Source: Bacteroidales bacterium
GTDB lineage: Bacteria > Bacteroidota > Bacteroidia > Bacteroidales > UBA932
DNA length: 64,000 nt
Direction: 5' to 3'
Assembly (NCBI GenBank): GCA_017443845.1
Contig: JAFSXX010000016.1
Coordinates: 47,327-111,326 of the forward strand
Shown: positions 17,689 to 26,768 of the stretch, one piece after another
Numbering within the stretch: position 1 is the first letter of the stretch
How the letters are laid out: every line of letters begins with the position of its first letter
The notes under the pieces: generated by a model
Database searches by the model: none
Told to the model about the DNA's origin: nothing
The model's input: only the letters and a program-made list of their open reading frames with translations
Program-made: the position numbers and the translations under genes

Positions 17689-18450
17689 GTGGCGGGAGTA
17701 AGACCTAAAAAGGCCCTCGGCCAGCATTTCCTGATCGATATGTCGGCCGCCTCGGCCATAGCCTCAGCCCTTTCGAGAGGCGGCGACGTACTTGAGGTGG
17801 GGCCCGGAACCGGCGTCCTGACCCAGTTCCTGCTCAAGAGGGACGACATCTCCCTCAAAGTCGTAGAGATCGACCGGGAATCGGTGGAGTATCTGCTGGA
17901 ACACTATCCCGCCCTGGCCCCGGGGCTACTGGAGGCCGATTTCCTCAAGTTGAAACTCGAAAAGATATTCCCCGGGAAGTTCTCTGTAATCGGCAATTTC
18001 CCATACAACATCTCCTCCCAGATATTCTTCAAGATCTTGGATTACCACGACAGCGTGCCGGAGGTGGTATGTATGATACAGAAAGAGGTCGCCGAGCGCC
18101 TCGCAGCCCCTCCCGGAAGCAAGACCTACGGGATATTGTCGGTGCTGCTGCAGGCCTGGTACGATATAGAATACCTCTTCACGGTGCCACCGGGCGCCTT
18201 CTATCCGCCGCCCAAGGTGACCTCGGCGGTCATCCGCCTGCGCCGGAACGGCCGCACGGAACTCGGATGCGACGAGGAACTCTTCAAAAAGGTGGTCAAG
18301 GCCACCTTCAACCAGCGTCGCAAGACAATCCGCAACTCGCTTCGCAGCGCGGGGCTCCAGTGCGAAGAAAAACCGCTCCTGGCCCTGAGGCCGGAGCGGC
18401 TTGGCGTCGAAGATTTCGTAGAGCTTACCCTATCCGTTCTGAACGGTTGA
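17689..18450 (+). CDS. rsmA: 16S rRNA (adenine1518-N6/adenine1519-N6)-dimethyltransferase
   Basis: 253 residues from GTG 17689, one base after the previous stop. RsmA (KsgA) dimethylates two adjacent adenines in helix 45 of 16S rRNA late in 30S assembly. The N-terminus [10 protein letters not shown] is the family hallmark. SAM-binding motif I is [10 protein letters not shown], and the catalytic motif IV is [12 protein letters not shown]. The C-terminal small domain contains [12 protein letters not shown]. The 3' end overlaps the convergent aspS gene by 21 bp, so each message can pair with the other at its tail. Identification is secure. Confidence 0.97.
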   Translation: MAGVRPKKALGQHFLIDMSAASAIASALSRGGDVLEVGPGTGVLTQFLLKRDDISLKVVEIDRESVEYLLEHYPALAPGLLEADFLKLKLEKIFPGKFSVIGNFPYNISSQIFFKILDYHDSVPEVVCMIQKEVAERLAAPPGSKTYGILSVLLQAWYDIEYLFTVPPGAFYPPPKVTSAVIRLRRNGRTELGCDEELFKKVVKATFNQRRKTIRNSLRSAGLQCEEKPLLALRPERLGVEDFVELTLSVLNG

Positions 18451-20199
18451 CCGGAGGGCGAGTTCCTCCATCTGTGTATCGTCGATGGCCGAAGGGGCGT
18501 CGAGCATCACGTCGCGTCCCATATTGTTCTTCGGGAAGGCGATGAAGTCGCGGATGGTCTCCTGGCCGCCGAAGAGGGCGCAGACGCGGTCGAAACCGAA
18601 CGCTAGGCCTCCGTGGGGCGGAGCTCCGAACTTGAAAGCGTTGATGATGAAGCCGAATTTGACCTCGGCGTCCTCCTTTGAGATACCCAGGACCTCGAAC
18701 ATCCTCCTCTGGACGTCGGCCTCGTGGATACGGATACTGCCGCCGCCGAGTTCGGTGCCGTTGAGCACGAAATCGTATGCATTGGCGCAGACGCGCTCCA
18801 GATCCTCTTTCCTGTCGCTGTAGAACCACTCCAGGTGCTCCGGCTTGGGAGCGGTGAAGGGATGGTGCATCGCATAGAAGCGCTGTGTCTCGTCGTCCCA
18901 TTCGAGCAGGGGAAAATCCACCACCCAGAGGGGAGCGAAGTTGTGGGGGTCGCGCAGGCCGAGGCGGTTGCCCATCTCGATGCGGAGCACTCCCAGCATC
19001 GTCTGTGCCTTGCGCTTGGGGCCGCAGAGGGCCAGGATAAGGTCGCCGGGATCGGCCTGGCAGGCGCAGGCGATGTCTGCGAGGTCTTCCTGGGAGAAGA
19101 ACTTGTCGATAGAGGATTTGAAGGTGCCGTCCTCGTTGTATTTGATATAGACAAGGCCCTTGGCTCCAACCTGGGGACGTTTGACCCATTCGGTGAGCTC
19201 GTCGAGCTGCTTGCGGGTATATTCAGCGGCGCCGGGAATGCAGATGGCGCCCACATATTCGCAGGAGTCGAAAACCGCGAAATCGTGTCCGTGGGCCTCG
19301 CGGGTGATATCGTTGATGGTCATTCCGAAGCGGATATCTGGCTTGTCGCTGCCATAGTGGTCCATGGCGTCGTACCAGGTCATCCTCGGCATCGGATTTG
19401 GGATGTCCACGTCGAGGACCTCCTTGAAGAGGTGGCGCATCATTCCCTCGAAGAGGTTGAGCACATCCTCCTGCTCTACGAAAGACATCTCGCAGTCGAT
19501 CTGGGTGAATTCGGGCTGACGGTCGGCGCGCAGGTCCTCGTCGCGGAAGCAGCGCACGATCTGGAAATAGCGGTCGTATCCGGCCACCATCAGCAGCTGT
19601 TTGAAGGTCTGGGGGCTCTGGGGAAGGGCGTAGAACTGGCCCTGGTTCATCCTTGAAGGAACCACGAAGTCGCGCGCGCCCTCGGGGGTGGACTTGATCA
19701 GGAAAGGGGTCTCGATTTCGAGGAATCCCTTGCCGTCGAGATAGTTGCGCACCTCGTGGGCGAGCCTGTGGCGCAGCATCAGGGCGTTCTTCAGGGGGTT
19801 GCGGCGCAAATCGAGGTAACGGTACCTCGCGCGGAGCTCCTCACCTCCGTCGGATTCGTCCTCGATGGTGAAGGGCGGGGTCTGGGCCTCGTTGAGGATG
19901 TTGATTTCAGAGAGGTTTATCTCGATTTCGCCGGTGGGGATGCGGTTGTTCTTGCTCTCGCGCTCCTCCACGGTACCGACGGCCTGGATGACATATTCGC
20001 GTCCCAGCCTGGATGCCGCGGCGGCAAGTTCGGGCGAAGAGGATTCCTCCACCCTGAGCTGGGTTATTCCGTAACGGTCGCGGAGGTCTATGAAGACCAT
20101 TCCGCCCATCTTGCGGGCCTTCTGCACCCATCCGGCCAGCATCACTTTCTTGCCGGCATCCGAGGCGCGAAGTTCTCCGCAGGTATGTGTCCTGTACAT
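18430..20199 (-). CDS. aspS: Aspartyl-tRNA synthetase
   Basis: 589 residues, the bacterial-type length. Class II synthetase that charges tRNA-Asp. It has the N-terminal OB-fold ([24 protein letters not shown]), then the catalytic core with motif 2 region [20 protein letters not shown], the bacterial GAD insertion in the middle, and motif 3 [15 protein letters not shown]. The start at 20199 matches the family N-terminus [11 protein letters not shown]. It lies 13 bp after the SGNH gene on the same strand, so ychF, the SGNH gene and aspS may form one transcript. The end overlaps rsmA. Confidence 0.98.
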   Translation of the reverse strand: MYRTHTCGELRASDAGKKVMLAGWVQKARKMGGMVFIDLRDRYGITQLRVEESSSPELAAAASRLGREYVIQAVGTVEERESKNNRIPTGEIEINLSEINILNEAQTPPFTIEDESDGGEELRARYRYLDLRRNPLKNALMLRHRLAHEVRNYLDGKGFLEIETPFLIKSTPEGARDFVVPSRMNQGQFYALPQSPQTFKQLLMVAGYDRYFQIVRCFRDEDLRADRQPEFTQIDCEMSFVEQEDVLNLFEGMMRHLFKEVLDVDIPNPMPRMTWYDAMDHYGSDKPDIRFGMTINDITREAHGHDFAVFDSCEYVGAICIPGAAEYTRKQLDELTEWVKRPQVGAKGLVYIKYNEDGTFKSSIDKFFSQEDLADIACACQADPGDLILALCGPKRKAQTMLGVLRIEMGNRLGLRDPHNFAPLWVVDFPLLEWDDETQRFYAMHHPFTAPKPEHLEWFYSDRKEDLERVCANAYDFVLNGTELGGGSIRIHEADVQRRMFEVLGISKEDAEVKFGFIINAFKFGAPPHGGLAFGFDRVCALFGGQETIRDFIAFPKNNMGRDVMLDAPSAIDDTQMEELALRSTVQNG

Positions 20200-20212
20200 A
20201 TTCTGTTGAGTT

Positions 20213-21589
20213 TTATTTAGCGTTCTGATAAGGGTCGCCGATAATCATAAGCCTGCTGGCCTGCAGGAGCTCGGTAGCCCAGGTGAAGTATCCTGTAGCG
20301 TTGAGATGGCATCCGTCGGTGGTGCACTCGAGGCGGAGGTCTCCGTTCTCATCCTTGAGAGGAGTGGTGACATCGATAAAGATGAAGTCGTTGGTCTTTG
20401 CGGCCTCCTTCAGCGCGGCGTTGATCTTGTCGGCTGCGGGATTGAACTCCTTGCAGGCGGGATCGAGCGGGTTGAGGGGCAGTATGCTCTGCACATAGAC
20501 AGTGGCCAGCGGGCAGGCGGAATGAATCTTCCTGACCAGGTCGAGGTTCTTTTCGAGCACTGCGAGGGGGTCGATACCGGGATGTTTCACCAGATTGTTG
20601 CATCCTGCCATCACGAATACCTTGTTGGGCCTCTGTGCGGCAACCTCGTCGAGGCGGAGCGCCATACCCTCGATCATATCGCCGGCAATTCCGCGGCCGA
20701 TGACGTTGACTCCGGGAAGGAGATCCTCCCAGCGGACGAAATCGGTGAGGCTGTTGCCGAGCATCACTATGCCGTTGTATGCAGCGGGCAGGGAGCGGAA
20801 TACGGAGAGTTTGTGCCTGTAGTAATCCGGGGGCATGCAATTGGCGGGATCGCAACTGCCGTACCAGCCTTCGAGATACTTCTCGATTTCCTCGCTTTCC
20901 TTATCGGCTGCGTGGTTGAGGGCCTGGCTGCCGACAGCCTCTGCGATGAGTTTGGTGTAGGCCTCATAGCCCGCTCCGTTGAGGTATTTGCCTCCGTTCC
21001 AGCTGTAAGTGCCGTCCGCGATGCCCTGAGCCAGGGCTGAGCAGAGGTCGATGCAGGTATATTTGCCCTTCGCAGCGCCTTCGGCCATAGCGGTGTTGAG
21101 TTTATTCAGCTCATCCTTCTGCGCGGGGGTCATATCGGCCGTGGGAACGCAGTTGAGGTAATAGAGAGCGGTTTTGGGCGAAAGTTTCCCGAAACGGGCG
21201 AAGACTTTGCGCAGGTCGGCCTGGACGGTTTTGGCATCGGCGCCGCCGCGGATGTCGTTCGCTCCGGCGCTTACGAAGACCTTGAGGGGTTTCTTCGAAG
21301 CGATGCTGTCGGTGCGGGCGGGGAGGAATGCGGCCTTGTCGCCGCGGATGCCGCGGTTGCTTATCTTGGTGCCGCCGAAGAAGGCTCTCCACTCTCCGAG
21401 GTCGAGCCAGTCGTCGCCGAACATTACGATGTCATTGTATGACAGGGGAGTCTGGTTGAACATATCCAGTTTGCCGGCCATATAGGGGTCATCGGCATAT
21501 ACATTGCCCAGATCGGCCCCGTCGCCTCCGTTATTGCAGGAGACCAGAGTTGCCAAAATTGCCATTGCAACGATAAAATACTTTTTCAT
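20213..21589 (-). CDS. Tandem SGNH/GDSL hydrolase lipoprotein with degenerate first domain
   Basis: 458 residues from the ATG at 21589 (an upstream in-frame ATG at 21613 would overlap ychF and delay the signal). Lipoprotein signal [18 protein letters not shown]. Two homologous SGNH domains follow. The C-terminal one has block I GNSLTD, block II GRGIAGD, block III GCNN and block V DGCH, a complete catalytic set. The N-terminal one keeps GIRGD and GANDI but has GDDWLD in block I (Ser replaced by Asp) and GGKY in block V (Asp and His lost), so it is probably inactive. Likely an esterase acting on acylated glycans or peptidoglycan at the envelope; the substrate is not determinable. Confidence 0.85.
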   Translation of the reverse strand: MKKYFIVAMAILATLVSCNNGGDGADLGNVYADDPYMAGKLDMFNQTPLSYNDIVMFGDDWLDLGEWRAFFGGTKISNRGIRGDKAAFLPARTDSIASKKPLKVFVSAGANDIRGGADAKTVQADLRKVFARFGKLSPKTALYYLNCVPTADMTPAQKDELNKLNTAMAEGAAKGKYTCIDLCSALAQGIADGTYSWNGGKYLNGAGYEAYTKLIAEAVGSQALNHAADKESEEIEKYLEGWYGSCDPANCMPPDYYRHKLSVFRSLPAAYNGIVMLGNSLTDFVRWEDLLPGVNVIGRGIAGDMIEGMALRLDEVAAQRPNKVFVMAGCNNLVKHPGIDPLAVLEKNLDLVRKIHSACPLATVYVQSILPLNPLDPACKEFNPAADKINAALKEAAKTNDFIFIDVTTPLKDENGDLRLECTTDGCHLNATGYFTWATELLQASRLMIIGDPYQNAK

Positions 21590-21605
21590 ATTGTGATTCT
21601 TTGTT

Positions 21606-22709
21606 TTATACATTGAAGAGGAAGTGCATTATGTCGCCGTCCTGCACTACGTAATCCTTGCCCTCGCTGCCCAGTTTGCCGGCGGCGCGGCAGGCCGATT
21701 CGCTGCCCAGGGCCACGAAATCGTCGTATTTGATGACCTCGGCGCGGATGAAGCCCTTTTCGAAGTCGGTGTGGATGACTCCTGCGGCCTGGGGTGCCTT
21801 GTCGCCCACGTGGATGGTCCAGGCGCGGCATTCGTCGCTTCCGGCTGTGAAGAAGGTGCGGAGGTTGAGCAGGGCGTAGGCGGCCTTGATAAGGCGCACG
21901 ACGCCGGACTGTTCGAGGCCGATCTCTTCGAGGAACAGCTTGCGTTCTTCGTAATCTTCGAGCTCCGCGATTTCCGATTCGATCTTGGCTGCGATTACCA
22001 GCAGGCCGGCATCCTCGTTCTTTATGGCTTCCCTGACCGCCTCCACATAGGCGTTGCCGTTCGCGGCGGAGTTCTCGTCCACGTTGCAGACATACAGGAC
22101 GGGCTTGCAGGTGAGCAGGCAGAATTCCTTGGCGAAGTGTTCTTCGTCGGGGTTCTCGGGTTTTACCTCGCGGGCGTTGCGGCCCTGTTCGAGTACTTCT
22201 TTGTAGCGGATGAGCAGGTCAAGGGCTTTCTTTGCCTGTTTGTCGCCGCCAGTCTGGGCCTGTTTCTGGACCTTGGCTATACGGTTCTCGACTGTTTCGA
22301 GGTCTTTGATCTGGAGTTCGGTGTCGATGATCTCCTTGTCGCGCACGGGATCGACGCTGCCGTCCACGTGGGTTACGTTGTCGTCGTCGAAGCAGCGCAG
22401 GACGTGGAGGATGGCGTCTGTTTCGCGGATGTTGGCCAGGAACTGGTTGCCGAGGCCCTCGCCGCGGCTGGCGCCTTTGACCAGACCGGCGATATCCACG
22501 ATTTCCACGGTCGCGGGGATGGTGCGTTTGGGTTTGCACATCTCGGTGAGCACGTTGAGGCGCTCGTCAGGGACTGTGGTGGAGCCTATGTTGGGTTCGA
22601 TGGTGCAGAAGGGGAAGTTTGCCGCCTGCGCCCTCGAGGAGCTTATACAGTTGAAAAGTGTCGATTTACCCACGTTGGGAAGGCCGACTATGCCGCATCG
22701 CAATGCCAT
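21606..22709 (-). CDS. ychF: Ribosome-binding ATPase YchF (OBG family)
   Basis: 367 residues, typical. P-loop protein that prefers ATP, binds ribosomes and takes part in stress responses. N-terminus MALRCGIVGLPNVGKSTLF carries the G1 motif; ANFPFCTIEPNIG is the conserved switch region; DIAGLVKGASRGEGLGN is the G3 region. A coiled-coil arm occupies about residues 130-200, and the C-terminal TGS domain includes FTAGSDECRAWTIHVGDKAPQAAGVIH. The promoter box at 22737-22744 precedes it. The SGNH lipoprotein gene begins 16 bp downstream. Confidence 0.97.
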   Translation of the reverse strand: MALRCGIVGLPNVGKSTLFNCISSSRAQAANFPFCTIEPNIGSTTVPDERLNVLTEMCKPKRTIPATVEIVDIAGLVKGASRGEGLGNQFLANIRETDAILHVLRCFDDDNVTHVDGSVDPVRDKEIIDTELQIKDLETVENRIAKVQKQAQTGGDKQAKKALDLLIRYKEVLEQGRNAREVKPENPDEEHFAKEFCLLTCKPVLYVCNVDENSAANGNAYVEAVREAIKNEDAGLLVIAAKIESEIAELEDYEERKLFLEEIGLEQSGVVRLIKAAYALLNLRTFFTAGSDECRAWTIHVGDKAPQAAGVIHTDFEKGFIRAEVIKYDDFVALGSESACRAAGKLGSEGKDYVVQDGDIMHFLFNV

Positions 22710-22736
22710 ATCTTATGCTTTTGTAAGTATAACTTG

Positions 22737-22744
22737 CAAAAGTA
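22737..22744 (-). promoter_or_regulatory. Promoter -7 element of ychF
   Basis: Reads TACTTTTG on the minus strand, a full TAnnTTTG match 27 bp before the start codon at 22709. No clear upstream TTTG. Confidence 0.55.
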
Positions 22745-22784
22745 ATAATTATTCGGCAATTATTGGACAGTAATCATCTCGAAG

Positions 22785-22922
22785 CCCGCCCTCGCTTCGG
22801 GCTCCGGTTTTGGTCCTTCGGGCCAAAAAAAAGGCCTCTCAGGACCAAAAGCCGCCCGCCCTCGCTCGGGCTGGGGTGTCATTGCTGCGAAAACAAGGCG
22901 TCATTCCTGCGAAGGCAGGAAT
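22785..22922. repeat. Intergenic cluster of short palindromes
   Basis: The gap between ychF and the transporter gene is filled by small repeats. CCCGCCCTCGCTTCGGGCT (22785-22803) recurs with one deletion at 22855-22872. TTTTGGTCC (22808-22816) is inverted at 22842-22850. ATTCCTGC (22903-22910) is inverted at 22915-22922 across a 4-base loop; this last hairpin may end the transporter transcript. A weaker copy of its flank (GTCATT-CTGCGAA) lies just before it. Confidence 0.6.
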
Positions 22923-22927
22923 CTCCG

Positions 22928-24274
22928 CTACGAGAAGATGAGTATAGTGAGGATAGCCAGCGGAGCGACGGCTTTGATGAGCCAGTAAATGGTATTGGCA
23001 AGCCATTTGGGCAGGCGGATGGTTCCGCCGCTGGTCATCTCGTCCATAAAGTCGGCCTTCTTCATCTTCCAGCCCACGAAGAGCACGATCAGCAGCGCGC
23101 CGATGGTCAGGACATAGTCCGAAGAGATTTTGTCGAAGAGGTCGAACAGGGTCAGTCCGCCGAGGGTGAGGGGTGAGCCGGGCTTCAGCGAGAGGGAGCA
23201 CAGGGTGCCGAAGACTGCCTGCGTCAGGATGCTGATAAAGACGGCGAGTTTCCGGGAGCAGCGGCATTCCTCGATGAGGAAGCTCACCATCACCTCCACC
23301 AGCGAGATGGCCGAGGAGACGGCCGCCAGCAGCAGCGAGAAGAAGAACAGGAAGGCCACCAGGCTGCCCAGAGGCATATTCGAGAATATGTGCGGGAGCG
23401 TGACGAATACCAGGCCGGGGCCCTGTCCGGGCTCGACTCCGAATGAGAATACGGCCGGCATTATGGCGCAGGCCGCGAGGAGGGCGAAAAGCGTGTCGAG
23501 TCCGACCGTTATCGCCGAATGGCTGAGTATGTTGTCGCTCTTCTTGACGTATGAGCCGTAGATGATGATAGCTCCCATTCCGAGCGACATCGAGAAGAAG
23601 GACTGTCCGAGGGCGGCGATGAAGGTCTGGGAGGTGACCTTCGAGAAGTCGGGCTGGAACAGATACCGGTATCCGACATCGGAGTTGGGCAGGAAGGCGG
23701 AACGCACCACCAGTACGAGGATCAGCACGAAGAGGATCGGCATTATCCACTTGGAGAAGCGCTCGATGCCCTTCTCTACGCCGAGAATCACCACTGCCGC
23801 CGTGATTACGACGAAGATGAGCATATAGACGAGCGGGGCCCAGTTACCGGTGGAGAATTGTGCGAAACCGGCCGCGAAGTCGGTTCCGGCCGCATCCTGA
23901 GTGAATTTCAGGAGCACCGAATCGACCATATATTTGATACCCCAGCCTCCTACGACGCTGTAGAAAGAGAGGATCAGGAATACGGCCAAAATGCTTGTAA
24001 AGCCACTCAGATACCATTTGGTACCGGGAGCCAGGTTGCGGAATGCTCCCACCGCGGAGGCACGGCCCCTGCGGCCGATAACGAACTCAGCGCAGAATAC
24101 CGGAAGGCTTATCAGCACTGAGAAAAGCAGATAGATGAGGATGAAGGCCGCGCCTCCATTCTCGCCCACAAGATAGGGGAACCTCCAGATGTTTCCGAGG
24201 CCCACCGCGGAGCCGACCATCGCGACTATGACGCCGAAACGGCTCCCGAAGCTGCTTCTATCGGATTCTTTCAT
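22928..24274 (-). CDS. Sodium-dependent neurotransmitter:sodium symporter (NSS/SNF) family transporter
   Basis: 448 residues with about 11-12 membrane helices. LeuT-fold secondary transporter that takes up amino acids or related amines with Na+. The hallmark N-terminal stretch is present: FGVIVAMVGSAVGLGNIWRF (helix 1, with the unwound ion- and substrate-binding section GSAVGLGN). Further conserved parts are YLVGENGGAAF and SFYSVVGGWG. The last helices end LAILTILIFS. The start overlaps the end of folA by 17 bp, so it is translated from the thyA-folA transcript. Substrate cannot be assigned. Confidence 0.93.
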   Translation of the reverse strand: MKESDRSSFGSRFGVIVAMVGSAVGLGNIWRFPYLVGENGGAAFILIYLLFSVLISLPVFCAEFVIGRRGRASAVGAFRNLAPGTKWYLSGFTSILAVFLILSFYSVVGGWGIKYMVDSVLLKFTQDAAGTDFAAGFAQFSTGNWAPLVYMLIFVVITAAVVILGVEKGIERFSKWIMPILFVLILVLVVRSAFLPNSDVGYRYLFQPDFSKVTSQTFIAALGQSFFSMSLGMGAIIIYGSYVKKSDNILSHSAITVGLDTLFALLAACAIMPAVFSFGVEPGQGPGLVFVTLPHIFSNMPLGSLVAFLFFFSLLLAAVSSAISLVEVMVSFLIEECRCSRKLAVFISILTQAVFGTLCSLSLKPGSPLTLGGLTLFDLFDKISSDYVLTIGALLIVLFVGWKMKKADFMDEMTSGGTIRLPKWLANTIYWLIKAVAPLAILTILIFS

Positions 24275-24758
24275 ATATCAGGAATTGAAAATCTACGTCG
24301 GATTCGTCGTCGTGTAGCATCTCTCCCTCGCTGGCCAGACGCCACTCCTGAGGTGGTATCTCGGGGAAGAAGGTGTCGGCATCCCCGATCGCCTTGTAGA
24401 CACGGGTGAGGTAGATGCGGTCGGCATATCTCATCGCCTGGGCGTATGTATAGCCGCCTCCGATTACGAAGACCTCGTCGTCCTCCACGCAGGAGAGCGC
24501 TTCTTCGAGCGAGGAGACCACCCTTACGTTGTCGTATTCGGGTTTTTCCATCGGGAAGATGCTGATTATGATGTTCTCCCTCTTGGGAAGCGGCTTGTGG
24601 GGGAGTGATACCCAGGTCATATAGCCCATAATGACGGGATGTCCGCTGGTGGTGCGCTTGAAGTATTTGAAATCTTCGGAGATGTGCCAGGGAATGTCTC
24701 CCTTGCGTCCTATGGCGTTGTTTTCCGCCGCGGCCACTATGATGCTTACCGTTTTCAT
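24258..24758 (-). CDS. folA: Dihydrofolate reductase
   Basis: 166 residues, the usual size. Reduces dihydrofolate to tetrahydrofolate with NADPH, closing the cycle opened by the neighbouring thymidylate synthase. Key parts: [28 protein letters not shown] (substrate and Met20-loop region), [20 protein letters not shown] (usual TxxS helix end), and [14 protein letters not shown] (NADPH-binding GGG). Its ATG overlaps the TGA of thyA by 4 bp (ATGA), indicating translational coupling. The classical thyA-folA pair makes the call secure. Confidence 0.97.
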   Translation of the reverse strand: MKTVSIIVAAAENNAIGRKGDIPWHISEDFKYFKRTTSGHPVIMGYMTWVSLPHKPLPKRENIIISIFPMEKPEYDNVRVVSSLEEALSCVEDDEVFVIGGGYTYAQAMRYADRIYLTRVYKAIGDADTFFPEIPPQEWRLASEGEMLHDDESDVDFQFLIYERIR

Positions 24759-25549
24759 ACAGCTATCGGGGCTTTAATCATCGGCCAGGGATCATACCCT
24801 TCGAGGGTGAAATCTTCGTATTCGAATGAGAAAATGTCTTTTTTATCCGGGTTGATCTTCATTACCGGCAGCGGCCTGGGCTCGCGCGCGAGCTGTGTCG
24901 CCACCTGGTCGAAATGGTTGAGGTAGATGTGCGCGTCGCCCAGGGTGTGGACGAATTCTCCGGCCTCCAGGCCGCAGCTCTGCGCCACCATCATCGTCAG
25001 GAGGGCGTACGACGCTATGTTGAAGGGCACTCCGAGGAAGACGTCCGCGCTGCGCTGGTAGAGCTGGCAGGAGAGGCGTCCGCCGGCCACGTAGAACTGG
25101 AACAGGGAGTGGCAGGGCGGCAGGGCCATCTTGTCCACCTCCGCGGGATTCCAGGCGGAGACTATCAGGCGCCGGCTGTCGGGGTTGCGCTTTATCATCT
25201 CCACGACATTCGCCAGCTGGTCTATGGTCTCCCCGTCGGGAGCCGGCCAGGAACGCCACTGGTGGCCGTAAACAGGTCCGAGGTCGCCGTTTTCGTCGGC
25301 CCATTCATCCCAGATGGTCACCCCGTGGTCGTTGAGGTACTTGATGTTGGTGTCGCCGGCGATGAACCAGAGGAGTTCGTAGATTATCGATTTGAGATGT
25401 ACCTTCTTGGTGGTCAGCAGCGGAAAACCATCCTGCAGGTCGAACCGCATCTGGTATCCGAAGACGCTCTGCGTCCCGACTCCGGTCCTGTCGCTCTTGA
25501 TGGTGCCGTTGGCCCTGATATGCCTCAGAAGGTCGAGGTATTGTTTCAT
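24755..25549 (-). CDS. thyA: Thymidylate synthase
   Basis: 264 residues from the ATG at 25549, the same length as E. coli ThyA; an ATG 39 bp upstream would add a hydrophobic leader absent from the family. Makes dTMP from dUMP with methylene-tetrahydrofolate. Active-site Cys is in [14 protein letters not shown]; dUMP phosphate contact in [12 protein letters not shown] and QRSADVFLG; the latter has Ala-Asp where many homologues have Cys-Asp. C-terminus IKAPIAV closes the active site. First gene of the thyA-folA-transporter operon, with a TATATTTG promoter box at 25570-25577. Confidence 0.98.
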   Translation of the reverse strand: MKQYLDLLRHIRANGTIKSDRTGVGTQSVFGYQMRFDLQDGFPLLTTKKVHLKSIIYELLWFIAGDTNIKYLNDHGVTIWDEWADENGDLGPVYGHQWRSWPAPDGETIDQLANVVEMIKRNPDSRRLIVSAWNPAEVDKMALPPCHSLFQFYVAGGRLSCQLYQRSADVFLGVPFNIASYALLTMMVAQSCGLEAGEFVHTLGDAHIYLNHFDQVATQLAREPRPLPVMKINPDKKDIFSFEYEDFTLEGYDPWPMIKAPIAV

Positions 25550-25569
25550 TTGAGTTGTTATTGGAATTA

Positions 25570-25577
25570 CAAATATA
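25570..25577 (-). promoter_or_regulatory. Promoter -7 element of the thyA operon
   Basis: Reads TATATTTG on the minus strand, 20 bp before the thyA start. The position where the upstream box would lie reaches into the left arm of the inverted-repeat element at 25597, so that insertion may have altered this promoter. Confidence 0.6.
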
Positions 25578-25596
25578 AACAAAAACATTCAAGAGT

Positions 25597-25808
25597 GGCT
25601 TGCCTGGGGGCGGTATATGTCTTCTGAACCTGTGGCCGCCCATGGCCACATGAACCGACGCACGAGCGAGCAAAGAGAAAGCTTGCTTGCTCTTTTGAGC
25701 GAGAAGGAGGAAAAGGCGATAGCCTTAACTTATGGGAGGGGCCCGCGAAGCGGGAGGGATGGAGCGAAGCGGAAGGTTCAGAAGACATATACCGCCCCCA
25801 GGCAAGCC
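25597..25808. mobile_element. MITE-like element with 35-bp perfect terminal inverted repeats
   Basis: The left arm at 25597-25631 is the exact reverse complement of the right arm at 25774-25808 (core GGGGGCGGTATATGTC). The 142-bp interior has no credible gene but contains further stems such as GTGGCC/GGCCAC and CCCGC-GAA-GCGGG. No target-site duplication is visible at the ends. It fills the gap between thyA and the EEP-family gene almost completely. A large structured RNA or intergenic repeat is the alternative to a non-autonomous transposon. Confidence 0.7.
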
Positions 25809-25817
25809 TATCGGACA

Positions 25818-26738
25818 TTACTCTATTCTCAAAATTATTGGCAGATGGTCGCTGATGCCGCCGTTGTGTCGGGGGCCGACGAAGGTGCGGCGGGGCTTGT
25901 CGCCGGTGAAGGCCGGATCGGGTTCCACGAGGAACAATGGCTTGAAAATGTGCATCGTGCAGCCCGAGGTGTCCGATACGAAGCACTGGTCTATCATCTC
26001 CCAGTTGCCGCGGTACTTGAGAGAGCCCTCGCCTCGGGCGGCAAGGGGCGCTGCGAGGTTGAGCAGGGGCAGGCTGATATTCTCCGGCGTGTCGTTGAAA
26101 TCGCCAAGGGCGATGATCCGCTGCCGTGGGCTGGCGCCACGGATGGAGTCGCAGGCGCTTCTGATGGAGTCGCAGGCGGCCGAGAGCCTCGCTGCGGCAG
26201 CGGCCCTTTTCGGCCCGGAAACCGCCGCGCCTCCCCGCTTCGATGGCCAGTGATTCACGAAAATATGCACCGTGTCGGCCCCCAGGACGCCTTTTACATA
26301 GAGGATGTCGCGTGTGGCGAACTCTTCCGAGACCTTCAGAGCCTCGATGCGAAGCGGTTTGAACCGGCTCTTGCGGTAAAGCAACGCCACATCTATTCCG
26401 CGCGGGTCCGGCGAGTCGCGGTGGATGATTTCATAATCGAGTTTTTCGAGCGGCGTGCTGTCCCTCAGTCGCCGCAGCACGAAGCGGTTCTCCACTTCGG
26501 CGAAAGCGCATATATCGGGCGGGGCGCCGCCGTAGTCCGATGCGGCAAGTATCGTTTTGGCGATGCCGTTTGCCTTATGGGTGAACCGCTTCCAGTTCCA
26601 GTGTTTTTCGCCCCGGGCGGTAAATTCGTCGTCGAGCGTGGCCGGATCGTCGAACGGGTCGAAAAAGTTCTCCAGGTTCCAAAAGAAGAGGACGGATGAT
26701 ACACCCGTCCCCAGCAGTATGATGAATCTCCTCCACAT
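25818..26738 (-). CDS. Endonuclease/exonuclease/phosphatase (EEP) family hydrolase
   Basis: 306 residues. Motifs of the EEP superfamily are in order: FFWNLENFFDPFDD, AFAEVENRFVL (metal-binding Glu), HIFVNHWPSKRGG, ALGDFNDTP and ISDHLPIIL (catalytic Asp-His). The family cleaves phosphodiesters or phosphomonoesters with Mg2+; the EVEN/NHWPS subtype is common in Bacteroidota. The N-terminus MWRRFIILLGTGVSSVLFF is hydrophobic and runs into the first strand, so it could act as a membrane anchor. A short in-frame duplication gives DSIRSACDSIR. It lies 30 bp after mrp and is probably co-transcribed. Substrate unknown. Confidence 0.88.
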   Translation of the reverse strand: MWRRFIILLGTGVSSVLFFWNLENFFDPFDDPATLDDEFTARGEKHWNWKRFTHKANGIAKTILAASDYGGAPPDICAFAEVENRFVLRRLRDSTPLEKLDYEIIHRDSPDPRGIDVALLYRKSRFKPLRIEALKVSEEFATRDILYVKGVLGADTVHIFVNHWPSKRGGAAVSGPKRAAAAARLSAACDSIRSACDSIRGASPRQRIIALGDFNDTPENISLPLLNLAAPLAARGEGSLKYRGNWEMIDQCFVSDTSGCTMHIFKPLFLVEPDPAFTGDKPRRTFVGPRHNGGISDHLPIILRIE

Positions 26739-26768
26739 ATCGTCCCCTCCAAGAAAAATTAAGTCTCT

